NCBI GenBank assembly: GCA_963995505.1
Contig: OZ023182.1
Span: 16,157,619 to 16,221,618, forward strand
Origin: Hypericum androsaemum
Lineage: Eukaryota > Streptophyta > Magnoliopsida > Malpighiales > Hypericaceae
Reading direction: 5' to 3'
Length of the DNA stretch: 64,000 bases
The number at the start of each line of letters is the position of its first letter. Position 1 is the first letter of the stretch. Shown in pieces: positions 1 to 11,848 of this stretch. Both the position numbers and the translations under genes were made by a program. The notes under the pieces were generated by a model, which saw only the letters and a list, made by a program, of their open reading frames with translations, was not told where the DNA came from and did no database searches.

Positions 1-177
1 ACCACGCACGTGAAGACAATTAAATCCCCAAACCGCTCTCGCCATCCCACCGCTTCGCCCTTCGTGAGCCTCGGAGAGAGAGGTAGATGAAGCTTGTCGC
101 TCGAGCAACCCCGTGGCGTTGCCGTTTGCAGTCTATCGGGAAGAAAGAGAGCCCCAGAAGAGAGAGAGAGAGAGATC

Positions 178-366
178 CTAGATGAGCACCAAGATGAAGA
201 CCCAGAACTGGACGGGATGAGCACCCAGATGAAGACGAGATGAACTGGACGAGATGAGCACCCAGATGAAGACGAGATGAGCACCCAGATGAAGATTGAA
301 GATGAAAACCGAGATGAGCACCGAGACGAGATGAGCACCCAGATGAAGACGAGATGAGCACCAAGA
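178..366. repeat. GATGAGCACC(C/A)AGATGAAGAC minisatellite
   Basis: An imperfect tandem array of a roughly 20-nt unit, with variants that add GAACTGGAC or shorten the unit. A short (GA)n run precedes it at about 157-176. The reverse strand is open for 114 codons, giving a Ser/Leu/Gly/His-rich translation, but this follows from the repeat and has no recognisable domain. Confidence 0.8.
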
Positions 367-762
367 TCTAATTACTGTGTTTTTGTTTTATTTTGTTCTT
401 GATGTTCAAAGTTTGTTCCAAGATTGAAGATGAAGATTTTTTTATTTTTTATACCAGAGGGGTATTTTCATCTTTTTTGATGGCTGTCCGCAGGAGAAAA
501 TCTCTGATCAGGTGACTAGGGACCCGAGTCAACATTTCTTAAAAAGAAGGAACCTTATACACTATTTCTGAAATACAAAGACCTGCGAGTAATAAAACTA
601 TAATCTATGGACTTGAGGGTAATTTACCAAAAAAATTGAAGGGGAAAAATAGCTTAGCGACTGTGGATACAAATAGTAAAACTACTTGTGACCGGGGGTT
701 GTTTTTTACCCATGAAGATCCCCATTAACTAAAAAAAAAACCCAGGATCGAATTATCATCAA
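367..762. other. non-coding flank downstream of lipase copy A
   Basis: No gene is seen. The part nearest the lipase pseudogene (about 640-760) matches, in reverse orientation, the 3' flank of lipase copy B at about 30470-30600. The duplication therefore extends beyond the coding region. Nothing else is recognised. Confidence 0.5.
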
Positions 763-2135
763 TCAAAGTCTATGTGACACGCTCTCAATCTTCAAGTTGG
801 GATCCCACCATTGACGAATTTCATGAGCTCTCCTAAAGCCAGGAGATTCGCTCTGGTTAATACTCAGAAATGCAGAAGGAACCAAGTGGAATGGCTCTGT
901 ATCCGCTCCTGATATAAGATGGGCCATCGAGTTATGGCTGGCCAGACGCGCCTACCTACGTCATTGCCTTCCGCGGCACGATCCCGGAGCCCGATTCGGT
1001 CAAGCGCGATATGGAGCTCAACCGGCTCTGCCTCTCCAACAGGCTGCACAACACCACCCGGTTCGAGATCGCAGTGGAAGCAGTTCAGGGGCTGGTTGCT
1101 GCTGCAGGGCATCAGAACATCTGGCTGTCCGGACACTCACTAGGATCCGCCATTGCGTTGCTCGCGGGAAAGAGCCTGGCCAGGACGGGATACCCTGTCG
1201 AGACATATCTGTTCAACCCTCCATTTCCATCCGCCCCATTGGAGATGATGATCAACAACGAGAAGCTGAAGCAAGGGATCCGCATCACAAGCAGCGTGAT
1301 CAAAGCAGGACTAGCCATAGTTCTCAAGGACGACAACCAAAGGGAAGCTCAGGAAGATGCGTTCGCCTCGATTTCGAGCTGGCTTCCGCACCTGTTTGTT
1401 AATCCGAATGATCTAATCTGTTCAGGATACGTAGGGTACTTCGAGCACCGGGTGAAGATGGGCACGCAGTAGTTGAATGCGAAGGTTTTGAGTTGGTATA
1501 TGGCGCCGAAGATGGATTTGTCAGTCTCATCTTCGAGGTCGCGAACTAGTTGAAAATGGATCGCGTCCCACCACGGAGGGGCTTGAGCTGTAAGGCCCTG
1601 GCGCTGTTGCTGCCTGTCACGTTCTAACATGTATACTCCCTGAACCAAGCTTGCTGCTACTGATCTTCTGTGCTGGAAATTTCTCCTGCAACAGATACTA
1701 GTACACGTTACCACCAAACAGCAGGACTCACTCGAGCACTAATGAATATACGTAATTACTTTCTATTTTGACGGGTATTTTTTTCTTAGTAAATACAATC
1801 TATTTACGAAAAGCGGCAGGAACTCGCACACAGATCAGATGATCTTTCTCATGCTCACCAAGAAAATTTGCAAGAGAGAATTAGGAGCATGCCTCACTAA
1901 TCCTAATTTAGCTACGTCCTGATGGATATAATGGTTAATAGTGCAGCTATCACATTTGTTAGTTGCATAAAAAGTGAACTTATTTACAAATGTAAAAATT
2001 CACATATGTGTTGTCTTGCGTATTAAATTGGATACAAAAATGCGGTTCAAAATCTTACCAGTCTATAGCAGTTAGATGGGTAGGTCCTGAAAGGCTGAAA
2101 ACTTGCCCGTTGGAGGTGTCCTCCTCCTTCGCCAT
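763..2135 (-). pseudogene. At4g10955-like class 3 lipase, copy A, with inverted exon piece
   Basis: A reverse-strand member of the same alpha/beta-hydrolase family as the intact gene at 37132-38642. Exon 1 runs 2135-2059 (ATG at 2135, GT donor at 2058-2057) and lacks seven residues relative to copy C through an in-frame deletion. Exon 2 starts at 1685 after an intact AG. It reads colinearly to about 1464 (IFGAIYQLKTFAFNYC), then the next ~520 bp (about 940-1459) lie in the opposite orientation. The normal C-terminal part resumes at about 939 and ends at TGA 765-763. The inverted block contains the GHSLG nucleophile elbow, so the gene cannot encode the enzyme. A few bases are missing at each breakpoint. 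Confidence 0.9.
940..1459 (+). other. internal inversion of lipase exon 2 (copy A)
   Basis: This block reads on the + strand as the middle of the lipase (from around the PTYVIAFRGT equivalent through GHSLGSAIALLAGKSLARTG to GYFEHRVKMG). The sequence on both sides reads as the same exon on the - strand. Compared with copy C, the left junction joins the complement of GGCCAGCCATAAC to GACGCGCCTACC, and the right joins GTGAAGATGGG to the complement of TTCAACTACTGC. Only about 6-11 bp are lost at each end. A 153-codon frame is open on the + strand (1011-1472), but it is a fragment with no start of its own. Confidence 0.88.
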
Positions 2136-3931
2136 TTATAGAGCTGAAATTGGACTGGAGGCAGAACAATGGTGTGAGTTTTTCTTGGAGCCTTGTTTGT
2201 ATTAGTGGATATTGAAAGTCTTTCTTTGTTGAGTGGGGATATATAATGGAAGGCACACATGAAGAAGCACATGGAAATAACGGGAGGCAAGTGGACGAGG
2301 AAGGCGTTGACGAATGGACTTTGACATTTGGTCAATTTTAATTGGTTTAAACGAATGTAAAAAATATTGTTATATATTATTATTTGAACTTTTTTAAAGG
2401 TAAATTTTTATATCATGACATTGTCAGGGTTTGAACTCTAGATCTTTTAATTATTTAGGACAGTTGACTACAAGGCCTTGGGCTATTTGAACCATCTTAC
2501 ATAAGTTTCAGTCGTACTCTGACTTTTAATTTTTGGAATGAATTAGGTAAAAAAATTGAATGAATAAGAAATTTGAGTAGAAATAAACCTATAGTACACT
2601 CTAATACCATGTTCGATTGTGAGTAATTTGGGAGCTCATTTTATTTGCATTTTATTCTTACTAGAGTTAATTTATAGATGAATTCTGAAAATACATCGAA
2701 TGAATTCCAGACCAGATAAATTTGTTATAACAAAATCATAATCTAACCAAATATACAATGTGATGATTTGTCAATGAACTCGTTCATCATTTTATCCAAC
2801 CAAATATTGAGAGGTGAATTTGTAAATTTATTTCAAAATTTTATGCATTCATCACCCAACAGACCTTAGCCTAAATGTATTCGAATTTTATATACAAACT
2901 TTATTTATTTTTTGCCTAGAAATTATTTGCAGTTTCTATTTACTTTATTCAAGTTAATTGAACAAAACCCAAACAAGTAAAAGAAAAATATTTGAAAATG
3001 AGTTCCTCACTCAAACCAGATATGAGAATGTAAAAATTCAGAAACAATGTTTACTTATGAAGCAACCTAAAGGGTTGCAAATTAAAAACTTGATTAAAGT
3101 CTGCAATGAATATAATAACATTTTTGTTGGGGTCAATAAAGCGGGGTCTAGGCCTCTGTGAATAAAATAACATTGGACGCCTAAAAAAGTGCAAGTGGTC
3201 ACTCAGATTCCCTTGACATGAGTTGAGCACCAATCATAAGACAATAACAATAAATTAATGAGAAACTTGAGTTGACAAGAAACATGTTGGCTTTTGTTAT
3301 CACAAGTGAAGCTCATTACTAATAAGGAAACCGGTGAAAGAACATAAGATGGTAAAATGGGAAAGATTTTTTTCTGTAAAATTATGATATTCAAAAATTG
3401 TTGGTTCTTGTTTAAGATTTTTTTTTTACCTGAGGTTTAAACCAAAACCTGAATTCACATATTGTACCGATTCTTATTGAGATAAGCATTTTATTGAGAA
3501 AGTTGTACAATTACCAGAATGGTTCAAGAGTTTCCTCCTACTAAGTACTAACTATTTAGGGACCCTCTTCCTAATTCAGAGAGGGTCACAAAGAAGAAGA
3601 AAGTTTTTTTGAAAAACAATAAATACATATGGGATTGAAAAAAATATTTTTACCGGGCCAATTTACATTGCTAATCAGATTGAAAATCAGATGTGGCATG
3701 CCACGTCAGCCACTAAAATGGCATCGTTTTTATATTCAGAGTAGATTTTGACTCAGGGAGAGTCTCGAGCCTCTATGTAGAAAAAGCATCACAAGATTTA
3801 AAAAGTTATTTCTAAACTACAAGATCATAGCAAACAATATGAAACCACAAGGACCAAAATTGAACGTTTCCTAACTATTTATATGAAGTTATTCCAACCT
3901 TGGGCCGAGCTGTACTCACCAAGCCCATAAC
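2136..3931. repeat. duplicated spacer, copy 1 (lipase to F-box)
   Basis: Non-coding spacer upstream of lipase copy A. Blocks of it recur inverted at about 35580-37130 (copy 3). Its right part, from about 3110, recurs in direct orientation, split by insertions, at 12226-12252, 13533-13741 and 22865-23470 (copy 2). The small open frames here, for example around 2958-3161, are only chance matches to the equivalent spacer of copy 3 and are not genes. Confidence 0.75.
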
Positions 3932-3937
3932 TATATA

Positions 3938-3972
<35 letters not shown>
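3932..3972. repeat. (TA)n tract at the left viral junction
   Basis: A nearly pure TA dinucleotide tract directly abutting the viral sequence that starts at 3973. A matching TA tract lies at the other junction (11906-11919), so the virus sits inside a split TA microsatellite. Confidence 0.9.
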
Positions 3973-3976
<4 letters not shown>

Positions 3977-4069
3977 GAACAGGATAATAATATGCGATGC
4001 GGAACAGGATAATAATAAGTAAAGTAACAAAATTATTCTTTAAGCATAGACTTTAAGAAATTACAATAT

Positions 4070-4145
4070 GAAGATAAGCTTTAAAACTAGTAACAGAGAT
4101 AACCAACTATGAAGATAAGCTTTAAAACTAGTAACAGAGATAAGC
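4070..4145. repeat. ~41-bp tandem duplication in the viral 3' region
   Basis: The unit GAAGATAAGCTTTAAAACTA and its continuation, ending GTAACAGAGATAA, appears twice in direct succession with almost no change. It may be viral enhancer-like sequence or a replication slippage product. Confidence 0.75.
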
Positions 4146-4265
4146 AATGAACAATAAGGAGGGAGAGGATTACAGTGGAAGTCTGGAGAGAGGAGCGGAG
4201 CTCTGGTGACTATGGGCAACTATCCAACTAAAATACACTCTGCCTGATAACAATAAGGAGGGTTC

Positions 4266-4273
4266 TATATATA
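4266..4273 (-). promoter_or_regulatory. putative viral TATA box
   Basis: The reverse strand reads CCCTATATATAGAACC here, a strong plant TATA element, between the second viral frame and the primer site. That is where caulimovirids carry the promoter of the pregenomic RNA. The expected start would be about 30 nt further along the reverse strand (near 4235). Activity is not shown by sequence alone. Confidence 0.55.
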
Positions 4274-4617
4274 GGGGGGGGGGGGGGCGAAGTGGCGTTG
4301 AGGCAGGAGGAATCTTTCCTGTTTGCCTGCTGTCTGCTTTGTGCTTTCGGTGGCTGGGGTCCACCTCGTGCGTTGCTTCTTCTTGTGACTGCTTTTCAGT
4401 GGCTGGGGTCCACCTCGTGCGTTGATTCGTCTTGTGACTATCTTTCGGTGGCTGGGGTCCACCTTTGTTATGGCAGGAATAAATCCTGTGAATCCGTGGG
4501 AAATACGTACAATGGTACGTATGATTTTGTTGTAGCCTTTGTGGTATGAAGTCGTTGAAGCCGTTGTGGTATGAAGTCGTTGAAGCCGTTGTGGTGAGAA
4601 GTCTTTGGAGAGTTTGT

Positions 4618-5973
4618 TCAGGGGAGGCCGAAGAAGCCGGCTCCATCATCTTCATCGAGGGAGATGAAGGGCTCATCCTCGTCTTCTCCTTCCGTTGCGC
4701 AGGGCGATGAAGAGGCGTTGGAATGGGTCTTTGTTACTTGGCTCATTATGGCAAAGTAATCCTTCTCTGTGCTGGCTGATGCCAGCATTGCCTGGATCTT
4801 CGCCTTCTGGGCCAGAAACTGTGCGATACTGTTGTCAATGGCGGTGTGCTTTGATTTTCCGACGGCGTTGTCTTTGAACCACTTGAGAACTATCTCTGTG
4901 GTCAGTTTCTCTTCCGCTCGGAAGGCATTCCACCATTTTACCTTGAAGCGGCGGACTAACATATTGACATCAGTCCGATCGTCATAAGGGGTAAATTCAT
5001 AGTGCCAGGTGCATACCCATAGAAGGTAGAACTTGGCGCAAAATAATAACAATGGGCCAAATGGCTTTTCAATGGCCGAAGGGTTGTAGCGGGCTTTGAA
5101 AAGGTTGTAGCATCCAAGAACGTCATCCGTAAGGATGGTTAAGGAACAACCATAATAACTCCACCAGGTAAAGAACCATAATGGAAGATTGAGACAATCA
5201 AATGGCTGTCTGAAATAGAACAGCCATGTGTGAGTCATTTTAGCATTTTAGTTCAAGAAAGTATTGAACCAGGCATTTTGGTAGTCCCAGTAGCTGTATA
5301 GGGTGCTATGGGTGGTGTTAAGGGTCAGTGGTAGATGCTTTGGTTTATGCAAGGGTTGTCCTTGTAAGGATGTCCATTGCGATGGATGTATGACTTTTGC
5401 AATTTGGCAGGTTGAATAGGCTGGGGAGGCTTTATCTGTGTTGCTATAGAAGTGCCTGACTTTGATGGAGTCAGTGTGTTCTAATATGGCAGCATAGTAG
5501 GCTTGTGTTTTGGCTATGTCTGAGGGGATAGAGTGTTGGCCAGGAGGGAAAGTTCTTGCTGCGGCAATAGTTGGGTCGTTTTGGTTGTAATCTCGTTCAA
5601 CAAACACAAGAGATTGGGTTTGGGGTTTGTGGTAATAAACAGCTCTTGGTTGGTTACGGGGAAGAGGTTGGGTTTGAAAAACGATTGTATGGCTAACGTT
5701 AGGGGAGGTCATTTGGGTGTTGGTTGTTGGGGCTTGGGAATTCTGGGAGAGGCGTTGGAAGACCTCAACAAATTCAGTCGGGTAAACTGGATTGTTTTGG
5801 AGTTCAAGTAACCATTCTTGCACTTCAGTGCTGCTTCCGGATCCCCTGCGAAGGGCAAGGGGAATTTCTTTATGTTCGTCATCTTCAGTAATAGCGGCCC
5901 AAGTTTGGGCTGGCTTTGAGGAGGATGAGGCAATACTTTTGGCTTTGCTCCCTTGGGAGCTTTTTGGTGGCAT
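4618..5973 (-). pseudogene. endogenous pararetrovirus second frame (function unknown)
   Basis: A 452-codon frame starting at ATG 5973, two codons after the polyprotein stop (TAG 5982-5980) and in the same reading phase. A single in-frame TAA at 5250-5248 cuts it into a Ser/Gln/Pro-rich N-terminal part of 241 residues and a C-terminal part that resumes at ATG 5238. The second part is rich in aromatic residues (LWFFTWWSYYG region) and ends with an acidic tail. Florendoviruses are known to carry a second frame of unknown role after the polyprotein, and this fits by position. I recognise no domain. Because phase is kept across the stop, I treat the two pieces as one broken gene. Confidence 0.7.
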
Positions 5974-5979
5974 AACTGG

Positions 5980-8900
5980 CTACCTATTTGTCAAAAACTC
6001 TCGCGTTAGGAAATCAGGTAGGGAATTGCTTTCTCCTTTAATGTATTTAATGTCAAAATCAAAAATACTTAAAATAGCTTGCCAGCGAGCAAATATGTGC
6101 TTGGAGGCAATATTTTGAACATCTTTTTGAAGAATATCTTTAGCCGCTTGGGCATCTATACGTAATAAAAACTTTTGGTTTAAAAGATCACTTTGAAACT
6201 TTGTAATACATAATACAATGCTCAAAATTTCTTTTTTGATTGTTGGATACTTGCGCTGAGTATCATTCCAATGTGGTGAAGTGAATGATATGATATGTTC
6301 ATGATCATGGGGGCGTTGTTTCAATATGCCACCGTAACCTAAATCTGAGGCATCAGTTTCAACTATCTTGAAAGCAGATGGATCAGCTAAATGTAAACAA
6401 GGAATGCTTTGAACTTGACTTTTAATGCGTTGGATTATACTAGTATGAATATCTGTCCATGGCGTAGGGTTCTTTTTAAGCCGATCATTTAAAGGTTTTA
6501 TGATGCGGTTGATGTTGGGAAAGAATTCTAAAACATAGTTTAGAGATCCAAGAAAACGTTGGAGTTGAGTTTTGTCCAAGATTTTGTCAGGAAATTTGGA
6601 CGCAAAAGTAATGGAGCGTTCGATTGGGGTAATCGTCCCTTGGTGGATGTAATGACCAAGAAAACGAATTCTTGTTTGGAACAAAACGATTTTGTTTTGG
6701 GACAAAACAAGACCATTTTTCTTTACGACATTATAAAAAGCATGTAAATGTTTGAAATGTTGTTCAATTGATTGGGAATGGATCAAAACGTCGTCAATAT
6801 AGACTATGCAGAATGATGAAAATGATGCAAATATGTCATTCATGACGTTTTGAAATTCGCTTGGGGCGTTTTTTAAACCGAATGGCATAACGTTCCATTC
6901 ATACTGGCCAAAAGGAACAGTGAATGCAGTCTTATACCGATCCTTTGGATGAATCTGTATTTGCCAAAATCCCGATTTCATATCAAATTTTGAAAAGATG
7001 AAAGAGTTATGAAGGCGATTGAGTAAGTCTTTTTTGTTGGGAATTGGATACCGAATCCATTGTAAAACAGCGTTCAAAGGTTTGTAATTGATAACGAGGC
7101 GAGGAACACCTCTTTCAATTTCAGAGTTTTTAACAACATAAAATGCTGCGCAACTCCAAGGTGATTTTGATTTAGAAATCAAACCCTTGTTTTCTAAATC
7201 ATTGATTTCTTTTATACAAAATTCAACCATTTCAAAGTTCATTTGAATTGGTCGGGCTTTTGTAGGGATTTGGCGTTCTGAAAACGTTGATTCATAGGGA
7301 AGTTCAACCACGTGCTTCTTGCGATCCCAGAAAGCAGTAGGCAAATCAGAACACAAATTAGTTTGAAGTTTATTTTTAAAACAATCAATTTGGTTTTGAA
7401 GAGCGAGATCTTCAAGTTGTGTTGAAATTCGTTGCAAATGAATATGATGTTTTGTGTCAATAAGATCATGTTCTTTAGAAGAAATTAATGAGTTTATGTG
7501 ATGTTGTTTTAATAAGTGTAATTCTCGTGTTGTTGGTTTTTGTAAAAACGGGAAAAATAATGTTTTGGAAGTTGGTTTTTTAATTTTAAAAATAATGCCA
7601 TCATGGTTAACTGTGTAAGGGGTGATTAAGTTGATAAAAGGTGTTCCAATAATGACAGTATGGTTCATATTGGAAACGAGTAAAAATGTAGTTTTGATGC
7701 AAGTGTCATTGTTTTTGATAAAAGCGTCAGTTTTCTGTGTGATCAACATTTTTGAATTGTTGGCAGCAGAAAGTTTTTCATGTGTACGATGTAGAAAGCG
7801 TTTAGGCACTAAACCATCTTTGATGCAATTTAAATCAGCACCCGTATCAAATAAAGCAATAGTATTAAGTTGGAAATCATCAGAAAATTTGATAATAAGT
7901 TTAATGAGGTACTTTCGAGAAGTGACCTGTTTCAAAACATGTAAAAATTCATTGGAATCAGGTTGAAGCGGGAAATCATCATCTGAGTCGCTGGAGTTTG
8001 GATCGATAGGCTGTTTGGTTAAAAGGTTTTGGAGGACAGTACTTGTTTCCTGTTGCTATAAACGTAAATCTTTGAGCTCAGTTTTAATGAGCTTGATTTC
8101 CGTTTGTAGCTCTGGAATGCTGGGAATATTAGACTTCTGAACTTGCTTCTTTTGAAGGATGCGAGTCAGATCATAAGTCTTTGGAGGGATGGTGATGGAA
8201 GCTGAAGGGCCTTCATCAACACTGTTAAGTATTTTAGATAAATAGTCCTTGCGTTTGGTGGGATCTTCGATTTCATTTGCCATGGCGAGTAAAAACTCTT
8301 GGTCTTTAGTCAAAACACATATACTGTGTTCCGAATCAGACGAAGATGAAGAATGGATAAGTTCATCTAATTGGTCAGAGTCTTCCGAGACTGAGTCAGG
8401 GTCGGAAGAAGAATCGTTAATCAGAAGGGCGGATATTTGGGCAATAATATCAGGATCAATGTTTAAGGCATGAAGTTTTGTGTGTATGCGACAGTGCCGG
8501 GCGATGTGTCCTTTTTTGCCACACTTGTGACAAATAGTATCCTTGAAGCGGTCATCCGTTGGCGGACGATCACGTCTATAGGACTTCTTTTTGTCGTTGT
8601 CTGGAAAATGTCTTGAAAAGCGTTTTTTGAGGTGAGAGTCCTTATTACGCTTGTCAGGTCGTTTGTAATAGGAAGATCTTTTATGATGAGAAGGCTTGGA
8701 TGAGGAAGGGCAATTGCAATTCTTGGAATCAGGAACTCGAGAAATATCAAACTGTTGACAAAACGATCCAAGTTCTTGTTTCGTTTGCCTTAACTCACGC
8801 TTGATATTTTTCTGTAACTTTAAATCTTGACAGATTTGGAGTCCCTGTTGTTGTGTTATGCTGATGAGCTCACCATAGGTAAGTGCTGCATAGTTAATAG

Positions 8901-11478
8901 GGGTTCCATGGGAGGCTTTAAGAGTTCGTCTGACCTTTTCACCTAGCATGAACGGAAGACCATCAATGAGCTTTTCTTTCCAGAAAGGCTGATTTGAATC
9001 TTCGCGAAGCATTACCCTGGTGAGGAAGGTGTTTTTATAATGCTGAAAATCACTCAACTTGTGACATTTCAAGTTGGAGAGAAGTTCGGCATTTTTATCT
9101 TTAAGGTGAGACGAATCACCGATGAAATGAAGTGATATGGCAAAGATAAGAGATGAAACCGCATCTTAGATCGGTTCATTGTTAGGTGAAAGAACTAACG
9201 AATGGTTCTCATCACGTTGAAGGCTTTCTAGGATTTCTTTTTGTTGAGTCTCAGTGAGGTAATAGTCCCACCAACCTTTCAGTTAGCCGGAGAATCCCGA
9301 AATGAGAATCTCAGCAATGGATTTGTCAGATATGGTCGTCTGGGTTTTGTAGGCGTTGGCGGCCATGGTCATTTGTTGGAGTAAACTGAGAATGTTATAC
9401 TCTGTCATGGCATCAATGTTCCATTCGTAAATGGAATTAGCATTGAACTTAGCCTGGTTTAGGGTACTGGGCTTTTGTTCTATGGCAATGTCTGGACCCG
9501 GAACAGGGATGGACTGTTGGGGCCAGTGAAGACGATGGATCATGGGGGTGGTAGATGAGGAAGATGATCGGTTGGATTCAGAATCGGAATCTTTGTCAAG
9601 GGTGTGGATGGTGTTGGGTTGCGTGGGAGGAGTATCAGGGGCGATGAGATGAGAGGGAGGGGTGAGATCAATACTGGATATTTGCCTTCGCAAAATATCA
9701 GCAAAATCTCGGTTCTCCTGGATTTGGCGTGTGGTTGTTTGGGAGACCTTAAAAGGTCTAAAAATGGGTTATTGTGGTTTAGATACAGGTGGAGGGTCAG
9801 GAATAGATGATGATAGGTCTTGAGAAGATGGGAGATGTCCTTCAATGCGTTCCAGTTGTTTTCCTATAGTACTCAGGTGAGTATTACATAAATTGTTCTG
9901 GGCAATTATACGTTTTGAATTTAAAAGGACGTCATCTGTTGGGGTCTTGTAGGGAGCGGCTTCTATGGGATTATTGGCAATATTGAGATTAATTTGTCTC
10001 AGAGGGGGGTGAGGGGATGATATTGTTTCACCATTCGTGGTATCCCATTGTTCGCGATGACGTTGGGCACGAGTGATGGAATTTGCAGTTTGGGTCTTGG
10101 AGTTATAACTGTCAATCATCTCTTGTATACAAGTAGGCATTAAGAATTGTTCGAACCAGTCAAAAAATAAGATCTGGCAACGATATTCTGTAATCCACTC
10201 ATAATAAGAGGTTTGAACTCCATCACGTTCAGGTTTTAAAAAGTTCCGAAAGAACCATTTGACCTTTCTTTGGTTATGAGGGGCGTTGAAATCAGATCGG
10301 AGAAAATCCTTATCGATCTCGAAGGGAGCTTCAAGAACGTTAAGTTCATTCCGATATTGTTGATTTTCTGTGATTTGGCTTGGGGTAGGGGAAGAGGGAG
10401 GAGACTCTTCTTCCACAGGGGCTTTATTTTGTGTATAAACAGGATGTGGGATTTGGGATCTATAGTTGATATGGTGGAGTGTGGGGTTGGGTATATCTGA
10501 TGTTGAGAACCTTGGTTTGTCAGGTAGGTGGATAACATATGGGAGATGGTTGGGGGCTCTCATCGATGAAGATGTGCTTTCATAGCGAGAAAGGGAGGGG
10601 GTCCCTGTAAATCTCGAGCTCGTAGCACGATTGAACGATATTCCAACAGTACCACCAGAATAACGGTTGATACGTGAAACATCATTACTGGGTTGGGCTT
10701 CAGGTTGGTCTAAACCTTCTAAGATCCATTTGTCAGGAAGGGTTACATCCTTCCATTGGATGGCTTTAGGAATGACAGTGTTAGCCCGAGTAAAGTCAGT
10801 TTGCAATAAAACGATTTGTCCTTTGGTTGGTTGAAAATGATGCTTCGTTGCAAATGCAGAAATCATGGCTTTATAATGCACTTTAAAACTCAATGAGATG
10901 TTAACAGTGCCCTGCATGAGGGAGTAATTAAATGTTTTTAATTGAAGTGTTAAGGCATGCAGAATGTTTGGGTCTTTAAGAGATAAAGTAAGATTTGGAT
11001 GGTAATCAAATGATAATGGACCACCGGCGAGGCTTGACTCGACGGAGCTCATTAAAGAATCTTTAAAACGCAGATGTCTAGCATCCCGGAGGATAGCTAG
11101 GATCGATGCATCCAATCCGGCCACAGTCAGGGGTATAATACCGACATGGACGAGTCCTATATGGATGAAATTAAAACCCTTTTTCAGATGATTTTGAAGA
11201 GAGGTTTTGGACAATAGTTGATAAGTCTCAATAGGTTTGGAAACAGACATTGAGTGTTCTTCTTGTTTGATGACATAGTCATGTTTCAAAAATGAAATCT
11301 TTGGAATGTGATATATGTCATGTTTTGAAATTTTTGGCAATTTCCAATTATTGATGCAGCCTTTAAAATCCTCAATGATCAGCTCATTACTGTTTATTCG
11401 GCTTTGTTCGTTACTGGATTCAGCCAGATCACTCGTAGATGAGATGCATGATGCATTACTACAAACAAACGGATCCAT
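5980..11478 (-). pseudogene. endogenous pararetrovirus polyprotein (MP-CP-PR-RT-RH)
   Basis: A single reading phase of 1,833 codons runs from ATG 11478 to TAG 5982-5980 with no frameshift. It is interrupted by four nonsense codons: TAA 9771-9769, TAA 9285-9283, TAA 9168-9166 and TAG 8058-8056. Visible in order are a 30K-type movement protein region (about 11400-10600), a disordered linker, the capsid core (about 9700-8600, with GWWDYYLT just after the second stop), a CCHC zinc knuckle (CHKCGKKGHIARHC, about 8490-8535), an aspartic protease (DTGAD, about 7840), reverse transcriptase with YIDD (about 6795), and RNase H (ETDASDLGYGG, about 6345). This would be one polyprotein in a petuvirus/florendovirus-type genome. 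The stops mean this copy cannot make it as written. Confidence 0.9.
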
Positions 11479-11835
11479 GACAGATGAGAGGTACAATATG
11501 CAAATACAGGGAAGTAATCAACACAAAGCCACGGTCTCACTGCCCCTCCAGGGTCTTACGGCCTACTACCATGCTGATCTAACCCTTCAGATGCAATATG
11601 CAACCCTAACCAGCCATGAAGGCGGAGATCTATAGTGGATGCAAGATGGAGCTGTACTGCAATAGTGAAAATGGCGTTGCTACAGTAACAATGATGAGCA
11701 ATTAAAGTCCGATCAATAGCAAAACTGTTGATTACCAAGAGGCACCAGGGAGTTTTAACCCTTTAGGATCCACAAGGGATGCGAGGACAGTCCAATTTGG
11801 AGACACCTCTCAACAGTTGAACTAGAGATATAAAT

Positions 11836-11848
11836 GGCTCTGATACCA
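11836..11848 (-). other. viral tRNA-Met primer binding site
   Basis: The reverse strand reads TGGTATCAGAGCC, complementary to the 3' end of plant initiator tRNA-Met and the standard caulimovirid primer site. A second 12-nt copy (11869-11858) lies 21 nt upstream in viral sense, as part of a short duplication at the integration end. The polyprotein ATG is about 360 nt downstream, leaving room for a leader. Confidence 0.88.

Larger units (their letters stand above)
3973..4617 (-). promoter_or_regulatory. viral intergenic region and 3' end
   Basis: The sequence after the second viral frame. It holds about 2.5 copies of a ~50-bp tandem repeat (4346-4465, core GGTGGCTGGGGTCCACCT), a 21-bp repeat (4541-4605), a 14-nt G run, a TATA box and two copies of a ~41-bp unit (4070-4145). 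A 168-codon frame (4676-4170) overlaps the end of the second viral frame and runs through these repeats; it is probably not a gene. Confidence 0.6.

Noticed and set aside
20..364. 114-codon reverse-strand frame at the window start
   Set aside because: It follows the 20-bp minisatellite at 178-366 and has no domain; openness is explained by the repeat.
2958..3161. Small frame resembling one at 36107-36394
   Set aside because: The similarity is real but reflects duplicated non-coding spacer; neither frame has a domain or matching borders.
4170..4676. 168-codon reverse frame after the second viral frame
   Set aside because: It overlaps the end of that frame in another phase and consists largely of translated tandem repeats and a G-run.
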